Shown here one piece after another: positions 56,869 to 64,000 of a stretch of DNA of 64,000 nt (position 1 is its first letter; each line of letters opens with the position of its first letter). Source of the stretch: Corydoras sp. C115. Taxonomy: Eukaryota; Chordata; Actinopteri; Siluriformes; Callichthyidae. The notes beneath the pieces were generated by a model, which saw only the letters and a program-made list of their open reading frames with translations, was not told where the DNA came from and searched no databases. The translations under genes and the position numbers were made by a program. The DNA is taken from the NCBI GenBank assembly GCA_019802505.1, contig JAFMOC010000249.1, positions 356,505 to 420,504 of the forward strand. Direction: 5' to 3'.

Positions 56869-56920
56869 GACATCACCTCGTGACATCACCTCGTGACATC
56901 ACCTCGTGACATCACCTCGG
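56869..56920. repeat. 17-bp GACATCACCTCGT array, about 3-4 units
   Basis: TGACATCACCTCGTGACATC repeats with near-perfect units. Confidence 0.85.
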
Positions 56921-57068
56921 GTGTTCGAGCTCCACCCGGTCCTCTGCGTTCCACATCCAACAGAACCCTCACGGCAGGGGAGCGAGGGCCGCATGGGGCG
57001 ACGGTGACGCAAAGTCAGACATTTTTCTGTAAAGGTTACTCTGTAATTACTTTTAGTCTGGAGAGAGA

Positions 57069-57074
57069 GTGTGT

Positions 57075-57137
<63 letters not shown>

Positions 57138-57160
57138 AATTTAAGTTTTATCTTTATTAC

Positions 57161-57208
<48 letters not shown>
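57069..57208. repeat. (GT)n and (GA)n tracts
   Basis: About 34 GT repeats to 57136 and about 24 GA repeats at 57160-57208. Confidence 0.95.
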
Positions 57209-57212
<4 letters not shown>

Positions 57213-57480
57213 CAGGATGCTGTGATGGCGTCTGGTTTCAGACTCATCTGTGGAATGGAGGCTCCTAATGCACGGCCCTCGCACCTTGATGTGCAGTCGT
57301 GTGCGGCCGTCACGCCTCACAATTAGTGCTTTATTAGTGAGTTAGTGCAGATAGTGAACTGTGATCATCACTCCCTGAAACACCATTAAACACACCAAGG
57401 GCCCTCACTTCACCTCCTCGTTAATCCATTACAAACGAGTTCTCTTCATAATGAACACATTAACTATTACAACAAGGAAT

Positions 57481-57481
<1 letters not shown>

Positions 57482-57532
<51 letters not shown>
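57482..57532. repeat. (CA)n microsatellite
   Basis: About 25 CA repeats, next to a reversed repeat-E fragment (57565-57655, GAGAATAATCCACCACCCTA). Confidence 0.93.
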
Positions 57533-57534
<2 letters not shown>

Positions 57535-57799
57535 AGTCCAGTCGTGTCGTGTCGTTTTCAGTCCAGCACTGAGAATAATCCACCACCCTAATAACCCCTG
57601 CCTTGTGAGGGGGTGCTGATCATCAGAGAACATACCAAAGGGGACTAACTTGTCCCGGAGTCACATGATGCACGGTGTCAATCAAACTCTGATTATTAAT
57701 TAATTACGGTGCTTTATTAGCTCTAACTGCTTTTCTTGTTTGGTTGTTTTGAGGCGTCGCCTCATTTCCTGGAGGCGTGGTCAGATCTTCATCCATTGG

Positions 57800-58082
57800 T
57801 TCTGCGACGATTACTGGACGGAACCTGGATTTCTATTGGACCTGCGGCCCTGCAGGACGCCCTCAGTGGACTTATATAGTGTTTAATAGTTAAATACGGG
57901 TCACATGACCACCACACGATCTGTACATGGCTGTCCTACACTGTTGATGCTGAGGAGGAGGAGTCCCCCACTGAGCCTCGGTCCTCACAAGGTTTCTTCC
58001 TTCAAATATCAACATAACATAACAGTTTTGTCTTGCCGCTGTCTCTTGGTCTGCTCTTTGGGGGTTTAAAACTCTAAAGCTG
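57800..58082 (+). repeat. Repeat-D copy
   Basis: CTGGACGGAACCTGGATTTC, then CTGCAGGACGCCCTCAGTGG, GGTCACATGACCACCACACG and CTTGCCGCTGTCTCTTGG. A SINE-A head fragment (reverse, 58100-58155) follows. Confidence 0.7.
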
Positions 58083-58198
58083 CTCAGCACTTCGAACCAG
58101 GAATCCTCAGTGCTGAGAGGAGAACATGCTAAACCACTAAGCCACCGTGCCGCCCTCAACTTAAGTCATTTATTTATTGATTGTGTTTTTTAGTAAAT

Positions 58199-58481
58199 CA
58201 ATCTGGGTGGAGTTTCCATGTTCTCCCCGTGTCCGCGTGGGTTTCCTTCGGGTTCTCTGGTTTCCTCCCACAGTCCAAAAACATGGATCAAGTCAATTGA
58301 GTTCTCCAAATTGCCCCATATAGAGTGTGTGAGTGAGTGAGTGAGTGTGTGCCCAGTGATGGATTGGCGCCCTGTCCTGGGTGTATCGACCCAACGTCCG
58401 AAACGTTCTCCCCTGGATGGGCATGGGGAACCCCCCCCCCCTCTAATAGAGGATAAAGCGGGAGATAATGGATGGATGGAT
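58199..58481 (+). mobile_element. SINE-A, head-truncated forward copy
   Basis: ATCTGGGTGGAGTTTCCATG, then CCATATAGAGTGTGTGAGTG, C tract of about 10 and GATAATGGATGGATGG. A repeat-E trace (AACAGATGGACTACAGAGTG) follows at 58511. Confidence 0.88.
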
Positions 58482-59195
58482 TAAGTTGAATTTGAACAGA
58501 GTCTGTCGAGAAACAGATGGACTACAGAGTGTAATTATAGAACTACAAACGCTGAGATGATGGAGGACAGGCGTTGAGAGTCTGTAAGCCTGAGAGACGG
58601 CAGTCTCGAGCGTTTTGCGTTGGCGCGGCGTTAAGGCCGCATGGCGTGATGCGTTCCTATGTTTCAGGCTGATTGTAGAAGGCTGACTGACGAGCCCACT
58701 CGGTCTCCTGAAGTCACCGTGGGAAGGCGAGCAGCAGAGCTCAGGCCGTGGAGAACTCCGGTGGAGGCTCCGGGTTTGTGGAGGACGGACGTGCTCTTTG
58801 AAGTGTTAAACAGGCATCTGAATAATTTAATGAGAGCTAAGTATAGCTCTTAAACATCCATTTCCAGCCTTGAAACAGCCTCCCCACAGGAGGCGCCGGC
58901 CACATCACTCCGTCAATGTCTCGTTTATTTCTCTGCTCCTGCTGAATTCTCTCAACTCCTTCCCTTTCACACCGGCCTCGCCGTCCTCAGACTTTTCTGC
59001 TTCACATGGCCTTGTCTTTTTCAATCCGTCTTCCTCTCCCTCGGCTTTCATCTCCTTTCAGCTGCTTTCTCCCTCACCACCAGACCCTCACCTCCTCTAC
59101 CCCTCACCTCCTCCACCCCTCACCTCTTCTCCTCATTTAGGACGCTCAGAATAATTAATATGTCTACAGCAGCGGTTCCTAAACTCTGGTACGTC

Positions 59196-59830
59196 AGATA
59201 ATGCTATGGAATTACAATACATTATATTTCCTGATATATTTTATAAACCGCATTCTGTAATTTGTCCACTAGATGGCGTGTGTGGTTGTTAGAGAAACCA
59301 GAAACATGATCAGCGTTCACTTTAAAAACCGGACTAGATTACATCACAAAGTCCAGATTATAAACGATTCTGTTTTTCATTACAGTGTGTTTTTAATCCT
59401 TTTATAAAAGCAATAATGCACTTGAGGTTGTGTATTATTGGGGGGGGGGGGTTCCCATGCTCACCCAAGGAACAAAGTTTCAGGTGCCGGGCGGATACAC
59501 ACCCACTATATGGGACATTCAATTGACTTTGAATCCATGTTTTTGGACTGTGGGAGGAAACCGGAGAACCCTTAGGAAACCCATGTGGACACGAGAAGAC
59601 ATGGAAACTCCACCCAGATTGGGATTCGAACCTGGATCCCCAGTTCTGAGAGGAGAACATGCTAAACACTAAGCCACTAAGTCCAGGTTGTGTATTATTG
59701 TGAATAAATCACGGGGTGTAACTGTACTCCACGCACACCTCACCCTCAACAATACCTCATTATTGTGATTTATTCAGACTGAGGCCACGCCCTCTCGTAC
59801 ATTATTGCTTTATTACACACTCAAACCTGA
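59196..59830 (+). repeat. Repeat-C copy split by a SINE-A
   Basis: CTATGGAATTACAATACATT, CCACTAGATGGCG, CTTGAGGTTGTGTATTATTG, then the SINE, then CAGGTTGTGTATTATTGTGA and GAGGCCACGCCCTCTCGTAC. Confidence 0.82.
59441..59684 (-). mobile_element. SINE-A in repeat-C, with 16-bp target-site duplication
   Basis: AGGTTGTGTATTATTG occurs at 59425-59440 and 59685-59700. The element lacks its tail and part of the middle, and retains a G tract of about 11. Confidence 0.9.
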
Positions 59831-60052
59831 TTGGTGTTTGTCGTATGTTGTTCTGTGATGAAAAACGGGTTCTACTGAAGCCCTGTTCTACAGAATGCAG
59901 ATATTTAAGTGAATTTCAGAACACTTCAGCTCTTTTACCTAAAGTTTGGAACCTTTTCTTCTAGTAAAGCGTAATGTTATGGTTCCTGTGATATATCATT
60001 CTCTGTGACACAATGGGGTGATCAGGGGATGAAGCGCAGAATAAGGACAAAC

Positions 60053-60200
60053 CTGTGCCGGTCCTCCTGGATGAAGAGTCTGAGGAGTTGAATCGGAATG
60101 CTGAAGGACAAAATGCACTCGGCCATTTGCTCTCTCACCAGCATCCACATGCTGTCTGCAGTCTGAAACCTGAAGACCTTACACACCGGGTTTTTAAACA
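60053..60200 (-). CDS. inpp4b: inpp4b exon 2
   Basis: It encodes VFKNPVCKVFRFQTADSMWM, then LVREQMAECILSFSIPIQLL and RLFIQEDRHR. Human [33 protein letters not shown] aligns. Acceptor CTGTTGCAG; the donor GTTTGT departs from the usual GTRAG, so it may be a weak site. Confidence 0.95.
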
Positions 60201-60293
60201 CTGCAACAGACACAAAGATCCGCGTTAGCGTCCTGCTCTCATGAACATCAAACACAAGTTGGACAGAAGGATTTTAAACTGAGACATTGTATC

Positions 60294-60845
60294 AATGCGT
60301 GATATACAATACATTAATTTAAATAATAAAATACAGGTTAATATAAACAGAGATCAGCACGAAACCTGTTACACTGATTTAGAACCTGCATTCTGTAATT
60401 TGGCCACTAGATACTGTATATATATATATATATATATAATAAATGTGAATTTCCCCATTGTTGTGAAATTCCTCATTGTGGGACAAATAAATTATCTTAT
60501 CTTATCTTATCTTAGATGGCAGTGTTTAATCGTTAGAGAAAGTGGAATCCTGTTACTCAGCGATCAGTGTTCACTTTAAAAACTGGACTAGATTACATCG
60601 CGGAAGATCAGATTATTAATGATTTAGTTTTTAATAAAGACATTTCTGAATCAGAGCTTGTTTTTTATTACAGTGTGTTTGTAAGTGTTTTATTAAAGCA
60701 GTCAGACTCTCGAGTATTATTGTGAATAAATCACGTAAAGAGGTGGCGCTGTACTCCACTACACGCCAGGACTCATAACACCTCTTTATGGGCTTTATTC
60801 ATGATAAGGCCACGCCCTCTCATACTGTATTGATTTATTAACAGG
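60294..60845 (+). repeat. Repeat-C copy with inserted TTATC-tailed element
   Basis: TGATATACAATACATTAATT, GGCCACTAGAT, then an insert (about 60413-60511) with a TA tract, CCCATTGTTGTGAAATTCCT and a TTATCTTATC tail, then TAGATGGCAGTGTTTAATCG, TTATTGTGAATAAATCACGT and AAGGCCACGCCCTCTC. The insert resembles a LINE or SINE 3' end with pentamer tail. Confidence 0.78.
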
Positions 60846-61660
60846 CAGTCATGTGACTCATCGCGTTATTGTCCTGCCTGATGCGGCGGCGTCGTTCAGT
60901 GAGGACGTCGTCCTTTTGAGGGTGACCTGTAAAAGCCTGTCCGTCTTCATATTTATGTGAGAGGAATAAAGTTTGCGGCGCGTTCACTTAGCTGCTGCTT
61001 CACGCGCCAAGTTTATGGCAATCACAACGTGGAAATCAAAGTGTGCTGAGTCTGAAAGCAGATGAAGGTGTGAGTGGAGAGACGGGATGCTGCATTTAAT
61101 GCTGTTATCAGTGCTGCTGCAGGACACCGAGCCTCTGTATTTAAAACCCAGATAAACGCCGGACCCGGAAGGACAGGGGGCGCTCTGTGGCTCTGCTGCA
61201 TTTCAGTCTGATGTCCTTTAATCATCCACAGATCCAATATTCTAATATCACAGAAACGAGATGCTGCCGTAAAAACAAACAGACGCTGACCGTCCGCTAA
61301 TGAAGTTAAGCTCTTCAGAAACGGACAGATCTAAATTTGGAACCCTGAGGGCAGGGGTTATGAATCTGCAGGCCTTCTGTGAGCGTTTAAAATACTGATT
61401 TCATTTAAAGTCGTGTTAAAAGCACTTTACGGATAAACGGGAAGAAACCGAGTTAGGGCGTGGCGTCTCCAGAGGACAGACTGAGACCTGTTAGAACCTC
61501 TGATGATGTCTGACGTACCACACGTCACTATTTATTTATACTGAAAGGCAAACTGAGGGGGTTTTCTGTTTTCCCCGAACAACACTATGTTCATTTGGGA
61601 ATTTCACAGCTGTAACACACTCAGAGGGCTGGTACAGGGGCATGTTTACCACTGAAACCA

Positions 61661-61968
61661 TTCATTCATTCATTCATTATCGTCTGTTCAATCCTCTACT
61701 AGGGTCACAAGGGGGGGGGGGTTCTCCATGCCCATATGCCCATCTATGGGATAATGTTTTGGGCGCTGGGCAGATACACCCAGGACAGGACGCCAATCTA
61801 TCACTGGACACACACACACACATAATATGGGGCAATTTAGAGCATTCAATTTACCTTGAATCCATGTTTTTGGACTGTGGGAGGAAACCAACACAGATCA
61901 GGATTTGAACCTGGATCCCCAGCACTGAGAGGAGAACATGCTAAACACTACACCCCCGTGCCAGCCTC
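61661..61968 (-). mobile_element. SINE-A, diverged reverse copy
   Basis: (ATTC)n, CCTCTACTAGGGTCACAAGG, G tract of about 10, GGGCGCTGGGCAGATACACC, GAGAACATGCTAAACACTAC. There is a deletion between GGAGGAAACC and CAGATCAGGA. Confidence 0.85.
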
Positions 61969-62678
61969 ACTGTAACTCAGCTTTTTATACTTTATAATTA
62001 ATTTAAATTCACTGAATATAAATTTGCAGATCATTTTCGTGATATTTAAATATTTGTCAGCTGATCAACGGCCGACGGTCACGTTGTCTTATTGTTAATA
62101 AAGTACATAATCTGGTTCAGGAAGATCGATCTGGGATGCGGCCGGCCCGACGTTCTGCGTCTGGAGTATCGCGTGCAGAATAAAGCGTGGCTTAGTCCTG
62201 CTAAAATAATCATGGACTTACCAGCAAACGATGTTCCCTTTAATAGCTCATTAATATGTCTCAGGTTCTGACGAACGCCGATTTAATTGGCGGCTGGGGA
62301 AATACGGAGAGTCAAAAAGCATCTCCTCCCTGTGCGCTGTAACGCTTTCAACAACGGGGATGATGTCCAAATGTAGGAAAGAAAGAAAGCTTTTTCGTTG
62401 CGTCGATATTAGATATTGCAATAAAAAATAGTCAAATAATTTGTGTAATTATCCTCCTCATGTTAAGAAATAGTTTTTCATGGCGATCGGCGACCTCTAG
62501 AGGTGAAAAAACAGATTAAAACTTATCTAAATTATTTTTAAATCGGTCCTTCAAGTAATTTTCATTTCCATCATGCCGTCAGATCGTCTTTCAGAGCACG
62601 CTCACGTCGCCCCGAACCGCCCCCCCCCCCCCCATACTGTTTAAATGAAGGTGAAGCCCACACCACCAGCCATGCAGG

Positions 62679-62681
62679 GTG

Positions 62682-62722
<41 letters not shown>
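62679..62722. repeat. (GA)n microsatellite
   Basis: About 20 GA repeats. Confidence 0.92.
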
Positions 62723-62725
<3 letters not shown>

Positions 62726-63149
62726 GCTCCACCACAATACGGGAGACATCAACTCTCTGAACGGCGTCTACGTTGCTCTGAGTGGAGGATTAACCACTGA
62801 CCCCATCATCCCTTGCACTAATCCTACGGCCAATCAGAATGCGGCGAGAGCGGCTCTTAGGGAAATGAATCATGCAGTGCCGGCACCCGCGTGCGATGGA
62901 TTTCCAGACGATATTACATTACTCAATCTGCAGCAGGTGGGGGGTGTTATGAAGGAAGCAGCTGGGTGTCGAGAACACACTCACACAGTGAGAACCACAC
63001 GCCCTTCCTGTGCTGGCTTTAAACCCTGCATCCTGATTGGCCAATCATTTCATTTATGCCGTGGTGGTTACGCTTCAGTATTCGTGGAGGTTCTGTATCA
63101 TCATCATCCCGCAGGGTTTATGTCGCAATGAATGTAGAATATTATTATT

Positions 63150-63605
63150 TATTTGTTATTATAACACGGGCCATTCCGCTCCTTAAATCTGATTGGCCGG
63201 GCCGTTGGTCCAGCCGTGACATCAATGCAATAACAACAACAAACAAAAATGTGTGACATACAATACATTCATTTTCCTGATGTTTTTATAAACTGCGTTC
63301 TGTAACTTGGCCACCAGATGGCAGTATGATCGTTAGAGAAACTAAAATCCTGTTGCTCAGCGAGCAGCGTTCAGGACTAGATTACGATGTGGAAGAGCTT
63401 TTAATAAACACATTTCTGAATTAAACATTTGTTGTTTTTTTATTACAGTGTGTTTGTTAGTGTTTTATTAAAGCAATAAGACTCTCGCGGTTGTGTATTA
63501 TTGTGAATAAATCACGGGAAAGACTCGTGTCGGGACTAATAAGACTTCTGTATGGGATTTACTCACAGTAATGCCACGCCCTCTCGTACCGTATTCCTCC
63601 AATAA
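63150..63605 (+). repeat. Repeat-C copy, apparently the most complete
   Basis: ATAACACGGGCCATTCCGCT, TTAAATCTGATTGGCCGGGC, ATACAATACATTCATTTTCC, GGCCACCAGATGGCAGTATG, GCGGTTGTGTATTATTGTGA and GCCACGCCCTCTCGTACCGT. Confidence 0.8.
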
Positions 63606-63841
63606 ACAGCCAGCAAAATTATGATGTATAATTAATTAGAACTAATGTTTAAAATGTTACAAAGCAGTGCGTTTGTGGGACATCCATCACTGCACAGCGG
63701 GAAGGAGACTCTGTAAACACAGAGCAGTGAGGCTGGTACTCACCCTGTAATTACCCTTTACTTACACTAGGGGTATGATGTGTAGAACCTCGTTTTTGTG
63801 TCTATAACCTCATTAGATTTGTGTATGGAGGATCATCTCAC

Positions 63842-63908
63842 CTGCGTTCATCAGCGGCCCGTTGTCTTTGTCGTTTGTGGTCCCATGAGGCTCACACACC
63901 AGAGTGCA
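63842..63908 (-). CDS. inpp4b: inpp4b exon 1 of this window
   Basis: It encodes CTLVCEPHGTTNDKDNGPLM, then NA with one base left for a split Val codon. Human CALVCECTAPESVSGKDNLPF aligns loosely in this linker. Acceptor TTTACCCACAG, donor GTGAGA. It is not the gene's first exon; the start codon and C2-domain exons lie beyond 64000. Confidence 0.88.
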
Positions 63909-63986
63909 CTGTGGGTAAACAAAAGAAAAAGAGTCAATTTCTTTTTCCTCTCATCCTGCAAAATAATTTGCAAAAAGTTTGTGGCA

Positions 63987-64000
63987 CATACACACACACA
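63987..64000. repeat. Start of a (CA)n tract cut by the window edge
   Basis: ACATACACACACACA reaches the last base. Confidence 0.8.

Larger units (their letters stand above)
51967..60052 (-). other. inpp4b: inpp4b intron 2
   Basis: This is the largest intron (8.1 kb). It contains a repeat-C fragment (52060-52135) and copies (53395, 59196), SINE-A at 52433, 55616, 58199 and 59441, repeat-D at 54940 and 57800, a Tc1 trace at 56495-56620, a 17-bp ATCACCTCGTGAC array (56869-56920) and GT/GA/CA tracts at 57069-57532. No exon is visible. Confidence 0.78.
60201..63841 (-). other. inpp4b: inpp4b intron 1 (of this window)
   Basis: It contains repeat-C copies (60294 and 63150), a SINE-A (61661), a poly-C (62620) and a GA tract (62679-62722). 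The open frame starting in the GA tract (62679-63131) shows no known motif and I do not call it a gene. Confidence 0.78.
12377..63908 (-). other. inpp4b: inpp4b gene, C-terminal 16 coding exons
   Basis: Inositol polyphosphate 4-phosphatase type II removes the 4-phosphate from PI(3,4)P2 to give PI(3)P and so damps PI3K/AKT signalling at the cytoplasmic face of membranes. Sixteen exons totalling 2247 nt join with matching phases into 748 codons plus TGA. The encoded part starts around human residue 210 by my memory of the protein; the N-terminal C2 region lies outside the window. The catalytic CKSAKDR motif (CX5R) has its Cys 82 residues from the C-terminus, the same distance as human C842 of 924. 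Motifs such as REGCRIENV and KCRKYAFNMLQLMAFPK fit INPP4B, whereas INPP4A reads GSRKYAFNSLQLKAFPK as I recall it. I therefore prefer inpp4b over inpp4a. Confidence 0.93.

Noticed and set aside
62679..63131. 150-residue frame starting in the GA tract
   Set aside because: It begins in a microsatellite and runs into no recognised domain; no homology visible.

Overview
This is vertebrate, almost certainly teleost fish, genomic DNA. It has spliced exons with GT/AG borders, a heavy load of fish-type tRNA-derived SINEs, Tc1-like transposon relics, an L2-like LINE tail, and many CA/GT, GA/CT and ATC microsatellites. Nothing looks prokaryotic, and almost all long open frames are tandem-repeat artefacts. 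The main SINE family resembles Mermaid-type elements that I recall from catfish, but I would not assign an order from that alone.

Two protein-coding genes are recognisable, and they converge tail to tail. On the + strand, four exons between 4621 and 6267 encode most of an interleukin-15 (il15), including all of the helical cytokine core and the stop. On the - strand, sixteen exons between 63908 and 12377 encode the C-terminal 748 residues of inositol polyphosphate 4-phosphatase type II (inpp4b). These run from a segment downstream of the C2 region to the stop, and exon 15 carries the catalytic CKSAKDR (CX5R) motif. The splice phases of all sixteen exons agree and the joined length is exactly 749 codons with the stop. 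The N-terminal exons lie beyond the right edge. IL15 next to INPP4B in convergent orientation is the arrangement I know from human chromosome 4, so the synteny supports both calls.

Layout: 1-4620 is il15 upstream or 5' intron sequence with an 18-bp minisatellite at 1745-2262. il15 occupies 4621-6267. The intergenic interval 6268-12376 is microsatellites and SINE pieces. inpp4b then fills 12377-64000, mostly introns of 0.1-8 kb packed with repeats. The densest part is 23.7-27.4 kb. There a SINE with a roughly 100-nt G tract runs into a 71-bp satellite (about 19 units) that ends some 20 bp from exon 11, and a 19-bp minisatellite (about 80 units) lies on the other side of that exon. An ~815-bp ATC array abuts the 3' splice site of exon 7. 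Exon 5 is flanked by complementary UG and CA repeats in the pre-mRNA.

The two genes are not functionally coupled in any way visible here: il15 is a secreted four-helix cytokine and inpp4b is an intracellular PI(3,4)P2 4-phosphatase. I found no RNA gene, CRISPR array or operon. The points most worth a second look are repeat structures placed at inpp4b splice sites, a SINE carrying a copied flank from its neighbour, and an abundant ~0.5-kb repeat family that I could not name.
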